A stretch of 64,000 bases of DNA from Shewanella litorisediminis (GCF_016834455.1 NZ_CP069213.1:4069501-4133500); one strand, 5' to 3'; positions 1 to 8,910 are shown, numbered from the stretch's first letter. Numbers and translations: made by a program. Notes: a model not told the origin generated them from the sequence alone.

Positions 1-741
1 GCCATCAATGTGTCGCGGGGAGAATACCCCGAAGCCATTCCACCGGCCGGTTCCAGCGAAATTGTGGAAGTGACCCACGCCTTCAACCAGATGGCCCACA
101 GTATGAGGATGCTGGAACAGGACAGGGCATTGATGATGGCAGGGATTTCCCACGACCTGCGCACTCCCCTGACCCGCATTCGTCTTGCCTCTGAAATGAT
201 GGTGGATGAAGACGCCTACCTCAGAGATGGCATCATCGCCGACATCGATGACATGAACGCCATCATCAATCAATTCATCGCCTATATACGTCAGGATCAG
301 GAAGCCGTCTGGGAAAAAGCAGATATCAATCAGTTGGTCAGCGAATACGCCCAGGCCGAGTCCAAACGTGATGGGGTGATTGAACTGGCGCTCGGCCCCT
401 GCAAGCCCATTCCGGTTCAGGTCATCGCCATCAAACGGGTACTGGGCAATCTGGTGGAAAACGCCTTCCGCTACGGGCGTGGCTGGATACGCATCTCGAC
501 CCGGATGGACAAATCCTCACTGGTGCTGACCGTGGAGGATAACGGCCCCGGCATTCCGGTAGATCAAATTCCCAAACTTTTTCAACCCTTTACCCAGGGC
601 GATATGGCCCGGGGCAGTCTGGGCTCCGGTCTGGGGCTGGCCATTATCAAACGTATTGTCGACAGACATCAGGGTAAGGTGAAGCTCAGCAACCGCACAG
701 AAGGTGGCCTGAAAGCCCAGGTATTTTTACCGCTGGAGTAA
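1..741 (+). CDS. envZ: Osmosensor histidine kinase EnvZ, 3' part
   Basis: Inner-membrane sensor kinase that phosphorylates OmpR. The frame is open from base 1, so the N-terminal transmembrane and periplasmic part lies outside the window. Visible in order are the end of a HAMP linker, the H-box [12 protein letters not shown] with the phospho-accepting histidine, the N-box [12 protein letters not shown], the G1 box DNGPGIP and the G2 box [14 protein letters not shown]-box and N-box wording are typical of EnvZ rather than other OmpR-family kinases. ompR is expected just upstream but cannot be seen. The gene ends 68 bases before a chemoreceptor gene with no clear terminator between them. Confidence 0.88.
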   Translation, partial: AINVSRGEYPEAIPPAGSSEIVEVTHAFNQMAHSMRMLEQDRALMMAGISHDLRTPLTRIRLASEMMVDEDAYLRDGIIADIDDMNAIINQFIAYIRQDQEAVWEKADINQLVSEYAQAESKRDGVIELALGPCKPIPVQVIAIKRVLGNLVENAFRYGRGWIRISTRMDKSSLVLTVEDNGPGIPVDQIPKLFQPFTQGDMARGSLGSGLGLAIIKRIVDRHQGKVKLSNRTEGGLKAQVFLPLE

Positions 742-809
742 GCCGGCTTCATAAAATTGTCATCCAATCGTCATAAGCTGATGAAAATCGGCCATAAACG
801 TGAACCTGG

Positions 810-2753
810 ATGAAAATCTCGACCCTGTCTCTGGGCGCATCTGCCCTGCTGTTGGTACTGGCAAGCCTGATGGCAGCCACCCTGTTGTGGACCAGTGATC
901 AGCGTCAGCAATTGGAGTTTCAAACCAGCGAACTCAATCGACTTCAGCAGAGCTTTGTCATCGATGTCAGGCGCTTACTGGAATCATACCTCACCAGTGG
1001 CGATGCCAGCCGTTTGGAGGCTGCCCGCCATCAATTGGCCGAAATGAGCTCATCCCTGGCGGTATTTGAACCTTCCCAGGCCGAGTCGCTGGCCAACAGA
1101 CTAAGCACCTTTGGCAGCGAACTCGACGGCAAATACCGCGCAGCAGGCAAACTGGCCGGTAACCCGCGCCAATTGCTGTCCCACGCCGAGACGGAGCTGC
1201 TCGACTTTAACCGCTTATTGGCCGCTTATGCCCGAGAAGGCCTGCCAGGCTCGCCCGACAAGGCAAGCCAACTTCTTGCCCTGACCGCCGAACTGCCTCC
1301 TCTGGTTTATGCCCTGTCCCAGCAAACCCAGGGTTATCTTATCGACAGAGACGCCCGTTTGAAGGGTATTCTGGATTCGAGTCTGGACTCCCTTGAGCAA
1401 TGGCGCGCCACACTCAGCAACGCACCTTTACTGGGGCTGCTTGAGACCATAGATGAAGATTCACTGATGCCCGGCGAAGTGCCTCCGCCTGCACAGGACA
1501 GGGCCGAAGCCCTGATTGCCGAGCTCGACAGTCTCAGCGGCCGCTATCGCCGCGAAATCGACAATACCCACCAGCTGCTGACCGACAACCAACAGACCCA
1601 GGCGGCACTGCGCTCTGCCATCGCCGATACCGAAAGCCTGTTGTTAACCATGGTTGACGAACAGTATCAGCGCAGCCAACACCTGAAGCAGCAAATGCAG
1701 CTCATTCTCTATGCCATGGCAGCGACACTGGCCATCTATGCCTTCTTCTATCTGGTGATACAGCAAAGACGGGTAGTCACGCCCCTCAAACGGCTCAACC
1801 AGGCCTTTATGCAGCTCACTGAGACCGGACAGCGGCAGCAGTTGGATGTCCGCAGCCGCTGTGAAACCGGCCAGATAGCCGGCCACTTTAATCGTCTGTT
1901 GCAACGCTTCGAGGTGGAAGACGAGGCCCAGCGGCACAGGATCAGCGGAATTTCAGCCACCCTCGACCAGCTCAGACGCCAAATCGCCGACATGGCCAAC
2001 AGTGCCGAGGCCACGGGTGAGATTGTCACCCAGGCGCGGGAACGCACTGAAGAGTTGAGAATGCTGGCCAGTGAAGTCAGCGACAACTCCACCCGGGTGG
2101 CCAGCGACGCCAACACCACGGTGGAGCGCATGACGCAAAGTCAGGCGGGTGCGGAAGAAATGCTGAGCGCCATCAAGGAAACCCGAGGCGCGGTAGAAGA
2201 CTGCAACGGTTCGCTGCTGAGCCTGAATGGTTCCGTGAGCAAGGTGGCGGGCATCATAGACGTGATTGGCAACATTGCCGAACAAACCAATCTGCTGGCC
2301 CTCAATGCTGCCATCGAGGCCGCCCGGGCCGGTGAGCAGGGACGCGGTTTTGCCGTGGTGGCCGATGAGGTACGCAGCCTGTCCCAGCGCACCCAGGTCT
2401 CGCTCAAGGAAATCCAGAATATTCTGGGCGAACTCAAGGGCGCCAGCGATCAATTGGCGCTGCGGGTGGATGGCATAGACTCAGCCACGGGAACACAGCA
2501 ACAAAAAGCCAGTCAGCTTTGGGAAGCGGCCGAGGCCGTGCGGGAACATGCAGGAGTGATGGCGGGCACCGCCGAAGAAGGGTTGAACAATGCCAGAGCC
2601 CAGATGCGCTGCCTGGAGGCATTTAACGATGCCATGACGGCCCTGCTGACCCAATCGAGTCAGGCGGTCAACGAGAGCCAGGCCATTGCCGCCGAAGTTG
2701 CCACCCAGGTCTCCGCCATTGAGGAGGCGCTGAGCGGCAAGGTACAGGCTTAA
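810..2753 (+). CDS. Methyl-accepting chemotaxis protein
   Basis: A 647-residue inner-membrane chemoreceptor. It has one membrane helix near residues 7-27, a mainly helical periplasmic region of about 270 residues, and a second helix near 299-317 ([17 protein letters not shown]). A HAMP segment follows, then the cytoplasmic coiled coil with the CheA/CheW-contacting hairpin around residues 481-525 ([29 protein letters not shown]). The helical sensor region, with no obvious Cache motif, fits a four-helix-bundle type domain (inference). The ligand is unknown. The ATG has a poor ribosome-binding site. A ten-codon reading frame at 781-813 overlaps the start as GGATGA and could couple translation, but this is speculative. 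Confidence 0.93.
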   Translation: MKISTLSLGASALLLVLASLMAATLLWTSDQRQQLEFQTSELNRLQQSFVIDVRRLLESYLTSGDASRLEAARHQLAEMSSSLAVFEPSQAESLANRLSTFGSELDGKYRAAGKLAGNPRQLLSHAETELLDFNRLLAAYAREGLPGSPDKASQLLALTAELPPLVYALSQQTQGYLIDRDARLKGILDSSLDSLEQWRATLSNAPLLGLLETIDEDSLMPGEVPPPAQDRAEALIAELDSLSGRYRREIDNTHQLLTDNQQTQAALRSAIADTESLLLTMVDEQYQRSQHLKQQMQLILYAMAATLAIYAFFYLVIQQRRVVTPLKRLNQAFMQLTETGQRQQLDVRSRCETGQIAGHFNRLLQRFEVEDEAQRHRISGISATLDQLRRQIADMANSAEATGEIVTQARERTEELRMLASEVSDNSTRVASDANTTVERMTQSQAGAEEMLSAIKETRGAVEDCNGSLLSLNGSVSKVAGIIDVIGNIAEQTNLLALNAAIEAARAGEQGRGFAVVADEVRSLSQRTQVSLKEIQNILGELKGASDQLALRVDGIDSATGTQQQKASQLWEAAEAVREHAGVMAGTAEEGLNNARAQMRCLEAFNDAMTALLTQSSQAVNESQAIAAEVATQVSAIEEALSGKVQA

Positions 2754-2765
2754 GCCAGACCCGGC

Positions 2766-3239
2766 TTACAGAGCGGCCAATACCACTTCGGCTTTGCTCA
2801 CCTCGAAGGCTTTGGGCGCTTCAACATTCAGTAGGGTTACCACGCCATTGTCTACCACCATGGCGTAGCGCTGTGAACGCACGCCGCCAAATGCCCCGGT
2901 TTCCATGGTCAGGCCCAATGCCTGGGTAAACTGGCCATCACCATCGGCCAGCATCTTAATCTCAGCGGCGTTCTGGGCGTCACCCCAGGCCTTCATCACA
3001 AAGGCATCATTCACGGAAATGCAGGCGATAAAGTCGATACCTTTGGCCTTTATCTCGTCGGCCAGCACCACATAACCGGGCAGGTGAGCCGCTGAGCAGG
3101 TAGGGGTAAAGGCGCCGGGAACCGCAAATACCACGGCTTTTTTGCCGGCAAACAGGCTTTGCACATCATGGTTAACCATGCCATCGGCGGTGAGTTCAGC
3201 CAGTTGGCCTGGGGGCAGGGGTTGACCTGTCGTGATCAT
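2766..3239 (-). CDS. Peroxiredoxin of the Prx5 type
   Basis: A 157-residue thiol peroxidase of the AhpC/TSA superfamily, Prx5 branch, expected to reduce hydrogen peroxide and alkyl hydroperoxides in the cytoplasm. The peroxidatic cysteine sits in PGAFTPTCSAAHLPGY near residue 48, the Prx5 signature. The region around SVNDAFVMKAWG is also typical of the family. No fused glutaredoxin domain is present, so the reductant must be a separate glutaredoxin, glutathione or thioredoxin. Start is ATG 3239, preceded by TGGAG. It converges with the chemoreceptor gene, with 12 bases between stops. Confidence 0.93.
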   Translation of the reverse strand: MITTGQPLPPGQLAELTADGMVNHDVQSLFAGKKAVVFAVPGAFTPTCSAAHLPGYVVLADEIKAKGIDFIACISVNDAFVMKAWGDAQNAAEIKMLADGDGQFTQALGLTMETGAFGGVRSQRYAMVVDNGVVTLLNVEAPKAFEVSKAEVVLAAL

Positions 3240-3316
3240 ATTCGTCTCCAGAGAAGGGTTGTTTACGCCATGCTACTCCCTTTAAGGCATGACAAACACC
3301 GAGAAAAAGCAGGGGC

Positions 3317-3351
3317 AAAAAACACAAACGGCACCCTTGGGTGCCGTTTGT
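3317..3351 (-). terminator. Rho-independent terminator
   Basis: A perfect 13-bp stem (ACAAACGGCACCC with its complement, loop TT) at 3324-3351. On the minus strand it is followed by a run of six T. It closes the small secreted-protein gene at 3373-3618. Confidence 0.85.
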
Positions 3352-3372
3352 TACCGATAGACCCTCAGGCCA

Positions 3373-3618
3373 TCATTCTCCCTTTTCAGGAGACTTATGC
3401 CCTGCCTGGTTACAGGCATAGGGGTCAACACATGTTGCCGTTTCTCGCTCGCTGCGATAAGCCGACAGGCTCTTGGCATCACCCACCTGCTGGGCAACAG
3501 CCTGGCGAAGCAGAGGCTGCATGCCTTCAAGGTTAGTGTCCTGCAGTGTGCCGTTGATATCCTGATAAGTAAGCCAGGCGGCATACGCGAGAATGGCATA
3601 GCAAATCTGCCGTTTCAT
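3373..3618 (-). CDS. Small secreted hypothetical protein
   Basis: An 81-residue protein starting MKRQICYAILAYAAWLTYQ. The basic start and hydrophobic stretch suggest a signal peptide or membrane anchor. The rest is polar, with two cysteines near the C-terminus (CVDPYAC) that could form a disulphide in the periplasm. ATG 3618 is chosen because AAGGA lies eight bases upstream; a TTG 15 bases further up is less likely. A strong terminator follows the stop, supporting a real transcription unit. I do not recognise the family. Confidence 0.6.
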   Translation of the reverse strand: MKRQICYAILAYAAWLTYQDINGTLQDTNLEGMQPLLRQAVAQQVGDAKSLSAYRSERETATCVDPYACNQAGHKSPEKGE

Positions 3619-3944
3619 GACAATATCCTTCAATTATTCCGATCTGTTACTCAGGAATAGATTCAGCTCTATTCACGGCGAATTTTGTTCAAAAAAATCA
3701 GTACTTTCAATAGCAGTTTTTTTGACCAGTCAAAAATATGACGAAATAGATTGTGCGCAATATATTAATGGCTTCTTATACAACCAGTTACAAAATCAGA
3801 TACGTTAAAGAGCACAAAAAATTTTTTTATATTTTTTTTCAGGCATGCTATTCCTGCTGGTTGTAAAAACACCAGAGGGCCCATTCCAAGCGGGACAGGG
3901 CCGCAGGCGAGGCGATTTTTTTACTCGAAAAAGGAAGAAACACG
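3619..3944. other. AT-rich intergenic region
   Basis: About 325 bases with no convincing gene. A 63-codon plus-strand frame (3617-3808) has neither a ribosome-binding site nor recognisable content. A perfect palindrome, TTTTTGAC-CA-GTCAAAAA at 3719-3736, could be an operator for the leftward gene at 3618. A long A/T run lies at 3818-3840. Confidence 0.5.
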
Positions 3945-4306
3945 ATGACACCGGAGCAATTGGTACAGGGGCAACTGGAGGCCTATAACGCCCATGATCT
4001 GGACGCTTTTTTACGCTTCTTCAGTGAAAAGGTGGCCGTTATCCGCCCACCGGCGTCCAAACCTGTATTGCAGGGTAAGGCTGAATTTGCCGAGTTTTAT
4101 CGCAAGGAACGTTTTTGTGTCCCCTCCATGCAGCAGTCAGCAATCGCATGGTGCTGGGAAATAAAGTGATAGACCATGAACACATCACAGGGCTTGGCCC
4201 AGAGCCTTTTGAAGTCGCCGTGGTGTATGAAATTCGCGACGGTCTTATCCAAACCCTGTGGAGTTTCGGCGCCGACAACATTCAGGGGATAGCCGGCAAT
4301 GACTGA
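3945..4306 (+). pseudogene. NTF2/SnoaL-like protein, frameshifted
   Basis: Encodes a roughly 120-residue NTF2-like (SnoaL / steroid isomerase fold) protein split over two frames. Frame one gives MTPEQLVQGQLEAYNAHDLD and continues to YRKERF near 4115. The second frame, from about 4118, continues with CPLHAAVSNRMVLGNKVIDH and ends at 4306. One extra T in the five-T run at 4111-4115 would restore one frame reading KERFLCPLHA, which matches the expected fold. The first frame alone stops after 74 residues. This is either a recent inactivating deletion, a sequencing error, or slippage on the T run. The 3' end overlaps the next gene start by eight bases. Confidence 0.75.
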
Positions 4307-4721
4307 TTTCAGGGTTAGCTGGGTGCTTACCGACATGAACATGTCTGTTATCCATGGCTTCTTGCAGCATTCCTATTGGGCGAAAGGGATCCCGGAAGCG
4401 ACGTTACGCCGCGCCCTTGAAAACAGCCTGTGTTTCGGGCTGTTCTGCGCTGACGAGCAAATCGGCTTTGCGCGTATGATCACCGATAAGGCCACCTTCG
4501 CGTATTTGGCCGATGTGTTTGTGCTGGAAAGCCACCGCGGACGCGGCGGCTCGAAAGTGCTGATGCAGGCCGTGATGGCGCATCCTGAACTTGCCGGTCT
4601 GAGACGTATGATGCTGGCCACCAGCGATGCCCATGGTCTGTATCGTCAGTTTGGTTTTACCGATTTGGGCAACCCGGGGATCATGATGGAGATACACCGC
4701 CCGAACGTATACCAGCTCTGA
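4299..4721 (+). CDS. GNAT-family N-acetyltransferase
   Basis: A 140-residue single-domain acetyltransferase expected to transfer an acetyl group from acetyl-CoA to an unknown amine. The core is visible: the strand before the CoA loop (YLADVFVLES), the pyrophosphate-binding loop HRGRGGSKVLM (R/Q-x-x-G-x-G/A type) near residue 80, and the late LYRQFGF motif typical of the fold. It starts at an ATG overlapping the end of the preceding NTF2-like frame, so the two were probably co-translated. The substrate cannot be predicted. Confidence 0.85.
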   Translation: MTDFRVSWVLTDMNMSVIHGFLQHSYWAKGIPEATLRRALENSLCFGLFCADEQIGFARMITDKATFAYLADVFVLESHRGRGGSKVLMQAVMAHPELAGLRRMMLATSDAHGLYRQFGFTDLGNPGIMMEIHRPNVYQL

Positions 4722-4854
4722 TCCGTTCGACCTCATGACGAATTTCGGCCACGTATCTGTCGTCGTAGCCCAGACGTTCAAATTCTTCGAGGCAGGCCAG
4801 GTACATATCCAGCCTGCGCTCGGCGGACAATGTCGGTAAAAAAAGAAAGTCCAT
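4681..4854 (-). CDS. Possible small hypothetical protein
   Basis: A 57-residue frame starting MDFLFLPTLSAERRLDMYLA and ending in an Arg/Glu-rich helix. The amino-acid mix is protein-like and soluble, with heptad-like leucines. It overlaps the GNAT gene end by 41 bases on the opposite strand. Only a weak GTAGAAA precedes the ATG. An inverted repeat lies just upstream. I do not recognise it; it could be a chance frame. Confidence 0.4.
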   Translation of the reverse strand: MDFLFLPTLSAERRLDMYLACLEEFERLGYDDRYVAEIRHEVERIRAGIRSGGVSPS

Positions 4855-4861
4855 TTTCTAC

Positions 4862-4877
4862 ATCACATCCATGTGAT
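4862..4877. promoter_or_regulatory. Inverted repeat, possible operator
   Basis: Perfect 7-bp inverted repeat ATCACAT-CC-ATGTGAT, eight bases before the start of the small leftward frame. The half-sites resemble CRP half-sites but face the wrong way and are too close for a CRP site. Confidence 0.3.
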
Positions 4878-5140
4878 CACTCGGCATAGGTTGAAGTCGG
4901 CAGTTTAGAGCAAAATCTCCACTTTCAGGGGGGAACTCGCTTCAGTCGTGAGTAGGATTGATTTAAAAAGTTAAAATTTACAATGGATTAGACAGAGCTC
5001 ATTGGATATTGCCTTGCCCTTATGGTCGATATCGCACAGGGATTGGCGCAGGAGCTTACGCAGAGATAAGCTACACGCCACAACGCATTGATTTTAATAA
5101 ACTTACAACATATCGACCGGTTAAAAACCAAGGACATCCC

Positions 5141-5692
5141 ATGCTCACAGCCCCCCAACTTAAGGCGACGCGCCTGGCGCTGCGCCCACTGTCCCAACAA
5201 GATCTGGCTGCGTTCACCCTCTACCGCCAACAGCCAGAGGTGGCACGCTATCAAAGCTGGTCTGACTATGACTTGGGCAAGGCCGAAGCTTTGCTGAACG
5301 CACAGCTGGGCGGTACATTCGGCGCAGCCGATTCCTGGTATCAAATGGCCATTGTCGATAAAGACACAGATGCACTGCTGGGAGACCTGGCGCTGCATTT
5401 TATTGACGATAGCCAGCTGGAAATCGGTTTTACCCTCGCCCCACAACATCAGGGCCATGGCCTGGCAAAGGAAGCCGTGGCTTGTCTGCTGGATTGGTAT
5501 TTGCTCCAATGCTCAGGGCACAGGGTTACGGCTGTCTGTGACGTGGAAAATCTGTCCAGTTGGCGGCTACTGGAAGCACTCGGCTTCAGACGTGAGGCCC
5601 ACTGGATTGAGAATACCTTCTTCAAAGGCGCCTGGGGCTCTGAGTATCAATACGCCATGCTCGCCCGGGAATGGCGTCAGCTCAGACAATGA
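5141..5692 (+). CDS. GNAT acetyltransferase, RimJ/RimL type
   Basis: A 183-residue acetyltransferase of the GNAT_3 / RimJ-RimL branch. The N-terminal LKATRLALRPLSQQDLAAF is the usual opening. The acetyl-CoA loop is PQHQGHGLAKEAV near residues 106-118, followed by NLSSWRLLEALGFRRE, the conserved Asn and LGF motifs. The start ATG 5141 is preceded by AAGGA; an in-frame frame extends further upstream without any family homology. This is the second of three GNAT genes in 3 kb. It is not close enough in sequence to the other two to be a recent duplicate. Substrate unknown. Confidence 0.88.
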   Translation: MLTAPQLKATRLALRPLSQQDLAAFTLYRQQPEVARYQSWSDYDLGKAEALLNAQLGGTFGAADSWYQMAIVDKDTDALLGDLALHFIDDSQLEIGFTLAPQHQGHGLAKEAVACLLDWYLLQCSGHRVTAVCDVENLSSWRLLEALGFRREAHWIENTFFKGAWGSEYQYAMLAREWRQLRQ

Positions 5693-5730
5693 TGGCTTCA
5701 AGATTAAGATCCGATTTTGCAATCACGTGA

Positions 5731-5989
5731 TCAAGCCATGCTGAGGATGATGACAGGGGTATTCTGGTTAAGGCGGCCCTGCAGCACGACATCGGCAAGC
5801 GACACCTAACCTATTCAGCTAAAGACAAGCAGGCTGGATGAGCTGAAATTGGTCACCATGCAGCAGCACGCGGCCCCTGGACTCATCCTTAAAGAATGGG
5901 GCAGCCACTTCGCTCCCGAGTTGATTGATACCTTAATGGAAACAGAGAGCGACCTCAGAGAAATCGCCAAAAAACGCAACGGCGATTGA
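5731..5989 (+). pseudogene. Remnant of an HD-domain (HD-GYP-like) gene
   Basis: Two frames together resemble part of an HD-type phosphohydrolase. The first reads ILVKAALQHDIGKRHL around 5745-5800, with the HDIGK metal-binding motif usual in HD and HD-GYP proteins. After a frameshift near 5810-5820 the second reads RLDELKLVTMQQHAAPGLIL, the expected second helix with a conserved His, and ends at a stop at 5987-5989. There is no upstream half, no start and no second catalytic motif. The likely history is decay of a c-di-GMP phosphodiesterase-like or related gene (inference from motif wording only). Confidence 0.5.
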
Positions 5990-6055
5990 CGACCCGCTTT
6001 GCAGCCCCGCCAAGGGCGGTTACCATCAGTCCATGACAGTTTCCGGAACCTCGCC

Positions 6056-6934
6056 ATGGCCAATGTTTTACTGGTAGCCAACCTCAACTGTGACCGCATC
6101 TTGCTGCTGGATAAGCCCCTGACCAGCGGCGGGCGCTTTCATTATCACGATGGTGGCCAGCGCCTGGGGGGCGGCGGCGCCAACACCGGCCTCGGGCTGG
6201 TATGGGCCGGACACAGGGTAGCCCTGGTCAGTCAGGTAGGCAGAGACAAGGTAGGCGACTGGCTGCTCGCCGAAACCAGCACCGCCGGTATCGATTGCCA
6301 CCTCATTTCGCGCCGCCCCGGCAATACCTGTGAGATGTTGTTGATGATGACGCCAAACGGCGATCGCACCATCATTCGCCCCCAGAGACCCATTTTTGAG
6401 CTGCCGGCTCCGCCTCGGTGGCAGCGCTGGGACGTACTCTATATCAACTCGTCCGCAGAAGGGGCCGTCAGCTGGGCCAAAACGGCGCTGGAGCACTGCC
6501 TGGTGGTTGGGCAACTGGCCAAGGACGAGCGCCAGCGACCCTGCCATATCCTCATTACTTCGGCATCGGATCTCGCCGGCAGGGCTTCCGGTGACCTGTG
6601 GCAATATGCCAAAGGCATCGCCGGTGACAGCCTGCAACATTTCATCGTGACCGATGGCGCCAAAGGAGCCACGGCCTACAGCGAAACCGGTTTGCTGCAT
6701 GTGGCTGCCAGACCCGCTAACGTGGTGGATACCACAGGGGCTGGTGATGTGTATGCGGCGGGACTGATCCATGGCCTGGTATCCGGGTTCAACCTGCAAC
6801 AAGCCATGGAAGAGGCCGCCATTTGGGCGGCGATTGCGGTGGAAAGTGAAAGCTCTACCCCGGGTGAAGCACTCAAAGATCATCTGGCGGAAAAAGAATC
6901 AGAATGTCATACAACTGCAACCAAGGCGCCCTAA
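6056..6934 (+). CDS. PfkB-family carbohydrate kinase
   Basis: A 292-residue ribokinase-fold sugar kinase. PfkB signature 1 is seen as GGQRLGGGGANTGLGLVWAG near residues 31-50. Signature 2 is DTTGAGDVYAAGLIHGL near residues 227-243, including the catalytic Asp in GAGD. It probably phosphorylates a sugar or nucleoside in the cytoplasm. No transporter or hydrolase gene stands next to it, so the substrate cannot be inferred. ATG 6056 (MANVLLVANLN) is preferred because the family begins just before the first beta strand; 19 further upstream codons are open but unlike the family. A terminator follows at 7012. Confidence 0.87.
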   Translation: MANVLLVANLNCDRILLLDKPLTSGGRFHYHDGGQRLGGGGANTGLGLVWAGHRVALVSQVGRDKVGDWLLAETSTAGIDCHLISRRPGNTCEMLLMMTPNGDRTIIRPQRPIFELPAPPRWQRWDVLYINSSAEGAVSWAKTALEHCLVVGQLAKDERQRPCHILITSASDLAGRASGDLWQYAKGIAGDSLQHFIVTDGAKGATAYSETGLLHVAARPANVVDTTGAGDVYAAGLIHGLVSGFNLQQAMEEAAIWAAIAVESESSTPGEALKDHLAEKESECHTTATKAP

Positions 6935-7011
6935 TATAAGCCCCGTGAGATGCATGATTTTGGGTTTGCGCTCCTGAACTTCCCATTTGTCAGTTGTTTG
7001 CTCGTTATGTC

Positions 7012-7040
7012 GCCCCGTCCCCCGAACGGGGCTTTTTTTT
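7012..7040 (+). terminator. Rho-independent terminator
   Basis: Stem GCCCCGT with ACGGGGC and a six-base loop, followed by eight or more T. Serves the sugar kinase gene. Confidence 0.85.
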
Positions 7041-7124
7041 GCGCAAAGATTGGCCTATGCCGCACAGGTGTTTTAGGATTCCCCAATATCCATACTCAAT
7101 CCCGCCGCCGGCACTCTGGAGCCC

Positions 7125-7682
7125 ATGCCCTCTGCATCCTGCCTTGCCCTGACCCCTAGATTGGGATTACGCCGCTTCACAGCCGATGATGCGACGAATT
7201 TTTACGCCTTGAACCGGGATGCTGAGGTACTCAAATACACGGGGGATCTGCCCTTTGAGAGCCCCGAGGCGGCCCGGGATTTTATCCTGGGCTATCAACA
7301 TTACCGTGACCACGGCTTTGGCCGCTGGGCGATACAACTTCATTCAGGCGAGTTCATCGGCTTTTGCGGTTTGAAACAGCATGGGGATGCCAGTGTCGAC
7401 CTGGGCTTCAGGTTAATGCGCAGGTATTGGGGCCGGGGGTTGGCAACCGAGGCAGCCAGAGCCGCCATGATACTGGCCACTGACAAGTATGCCCTGACTG
7501 AGCTGATTGCCCGCGCCATGGCGGGTAACGGCGCCAGTATCACCCTGCTCGGCCGGCTCGGCTTTACGTCGGATCCCACCCTGGATGCCCCACCCTGGCT
7601 GGGCTTTGCCGCCAATCTGACTCAAGGCGCCCTTGTGGATGACTTGGCGCTGTGGCGCACCACTGTTACTCTGACGCCCTGA
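7125..7682 (+). CDS. GNAT acetyltransferase, RimJ/RimL type
   Basis: A 185-residue acetyltransferase. The opening LALTPRLGLRRFTADDATNF is the standard RimJ/RimL start. The acetyl-CoA loop is RRYWGRGLATEAARA near residues 104-118. The later GNGASITLLGRLGF carries the conserved Asn and LGF. It lies 37 bases before the MOSC gene and may be co-transcribed with it. Substrate unknown. Confidence 0.88.
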   Translation: MPSASCLALTPRLGLRRFTADDATNFYALNRDAEVLKYTGDLPFESPEAARDFILGYQHYRDHGFGRWAIQLHSGEFIGFCGLKQHGDASVDLGFRLMRRYWGRGLATEAARAAMILATDKYALTELIARAMAGNGASITLLGRLGFTSDPTLDAPPWLGFAANLTQGALVDDLALWRTTVTLTP

Positions 7683-7718
7683 ACAGGGATTAGGTCCACA
7701 GCACAGGGGAACGCCTCA

Positions 7719-8414
7719 TTGTCCGGCACATTCATCAGCAAATCTGCCCTCTATCGCGGCGCAGACAGTAGCCAACTCGGCCAGATATCCAGTGGTATTG
7801 CACACAAACGCCGTGAAGCAATACTGCAGGTTACGTCAGAAGGTATTGTGGGCGATGCCCAGGTGGATACCCGCCACCATGGCGGTCCTGACCGCGCCGT
7901 GCATCATTTTCCCCGGGAACATTACGGTGAGTATCGCCGAAGGGATATGTTCAGGGGTTTTGTGGATGCCCCTGCCATGGGCGAGAACGTCAGCACCGTT
8001 GGCCTGACGGAAGAAACACTGCACATCGGCGACATACTGAGCTTTGGCAGCACTGTGCTGCAGGTGTCTCAGCCCCGCTCTCCCTGTTTTAAGCTGGATT
8101 TACGCTTTGCCTACCCAGGCTTTGCGCTGGTGATGCAAACGCTGGGTAAAAGCGGCTGGTTTTACCGTGTGCTGGAGCCCGGCGAAATCACAGAAACCGA
8201 CACGCTAAAGCTTAAGGAACGCCTGTCCGACATCAGTGTGGCAAACGCCATGTGTTGGTATTTTGCCGCCGAGTTTACTGAAACGAACTATCGGCGATTG
8301 CTGGCTTGCCCGGGCCTCGCTCAAAGCTGGCGAAACAGCCTGGAAAAACGCCTTGCCAGTGGCAAGATTGAAGACTGGCGCCCACGCTTGATGGGCCCGG
8401 GAAGTCCAGCCTGA
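7719..8414 (+). CDS. MOSC-domain protein, YiiM type
   Basis: A 231-residue MOSC (molybdenum cofactor sulfurase C-terminal) protein. The core GIVGDAQVDTRHHGGPDRAV near residues 43-62 is the YiiM/MOSC signature. The later SQPRSPCFKLDLRF contains the conserved cysteine proposed to bind the cofactor. The C-terminal helices (about 175-225) match the YiiM 3-alpha extension. E. coli YiiM reduces N-hydroxylated bases with a molybdenum cofactor; the same role is likely here. The start is TTG 7719, with AGGGGA upstream. The moa/mod operon that makes the cofactor is 5 kb downstream. Confidence 0.85.
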   Translation: MSGTFISKSALYRGADSSQLGQISSGIAHKRREAILQVTSEGIVGDAQVDTRHHGGPDRAVHHFPREHYGEYRRRDMFRGFVDAPAMGENVSTVGLTEETLHIGDILSFGSTVLQVSQPRSPCFKLDLRFAYPGFALVMQTLGKSGWFYRVLEPGEITETDTLKLKERLSDISVANAMCWYFAAEFTETNYRRLLACPGLAQSWRNSLEKRLASGKIEDWRPRLMGPGSPA

Positions 8415-8484
8415 CGTCATTGAGCGGCTGAGCGGCACACTCGGCGCAGAGCCCTCGATAATTTTGAAGCACGCGGTTACCCAA

Positions 8485-8515
8485 AACAAAAAGCCCGGCA
8501 ATGCCGGGCTTCTTT
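8485..8515. terminator. Bidirectional terminator
   Basis: Stem GCCCGGC-AAT-GCCGGGC at 8493-8509 with A-rich and T-rich flanks. It sits between the converging MOSC gene and the leftward gene at 8533 and can serve both. Confidence 0.8.
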
Positions 8516-8532
8516 ATCGCGTTAGCGCGATA

Positions 8533-8910
8533 TTAATCCACGTAAGTGGTGTCCCAGTCGCCATAGTTGGCATCGCCGGCGTAAATGGTCAGCGGCAGAT
8601 CGCCAAACACACTGCGGATGCTCTCGGCTACCGTGTTGGCCACGTCGGCCACACTGCCCTGACCGGAGAAGAAGCTCACAGACACATGGTAGCGATCGTT
8701 GTAATAGGCAATCAGCAAATCCCAACCATTTTCGATTTCCTGATTGGCAAGGGCTTCATCCAGCGCTTCGAACTTGTCTTCATCGGCCTGAAAGCGAAAT
8801 TCGATACAGGTTTCAGCCCAGGGGCCCAGCGCCAGCTTCTTCAGGTGACGAGCCTTGTGGTGGGATTTAACTTGTGGTCTTTCCAGCTCCGGGACGGCGA
8901 TCACTGACAT
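8533..8910 (-). CDS. Conserved-looking cytoplasmic protein of unknown function
   Basis: A 125-residue acidic protein without signal peptide or membrane segment. It contains EFRFQADEDKFEALDEALAN and ends in GDANYGDWDTTYVD. Good codon use, ATG 8910 with AGAGGAAAT upstream, and a downstream terminator support expression. It stands alone between a MOSC gene and a chemoreceptor. I do not recognise a named family. The alternating strand/helix pattern suggests a small alpha/beta fold (inference). Confidence 0.7.
   Translation of the reverse strand: MSVIAVPELERPQVKSHHKARHLKKLALGPWAETCIEFRFQADEDKFEALDEALANQEIENGWDLLIAYYNDRYHVSVSFFSGQGSVADVANTVAESIRSVFGDLPLTIYAGDANYGDWDTTYVD

Noticed and set aside
781-813. 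Ten-codon leader peptide before the first chemoreceptor
   Set aside because: The overlap GGATGA is suggestive, but there is no ribosome-binding site for the short frame and no regulatory codon run.
1953-2453. Long open frames antisense to the chemoreceptor
   Set aside because: Antisense shadows of a high-GC, well-conserved coding region; the sense protein is certain.
3617-3808. 63-codon plus-strand frame in the AT-rich gap
   Set aside because: No ribosome-binding site, it starts inside the opposite gene's leader, and the protein has no recognisable character.
4862-4877. CRP binding site
   Set aside because: The half-sites face outward and are only two bases apart, unlike TGTGA-N6-TCACA.
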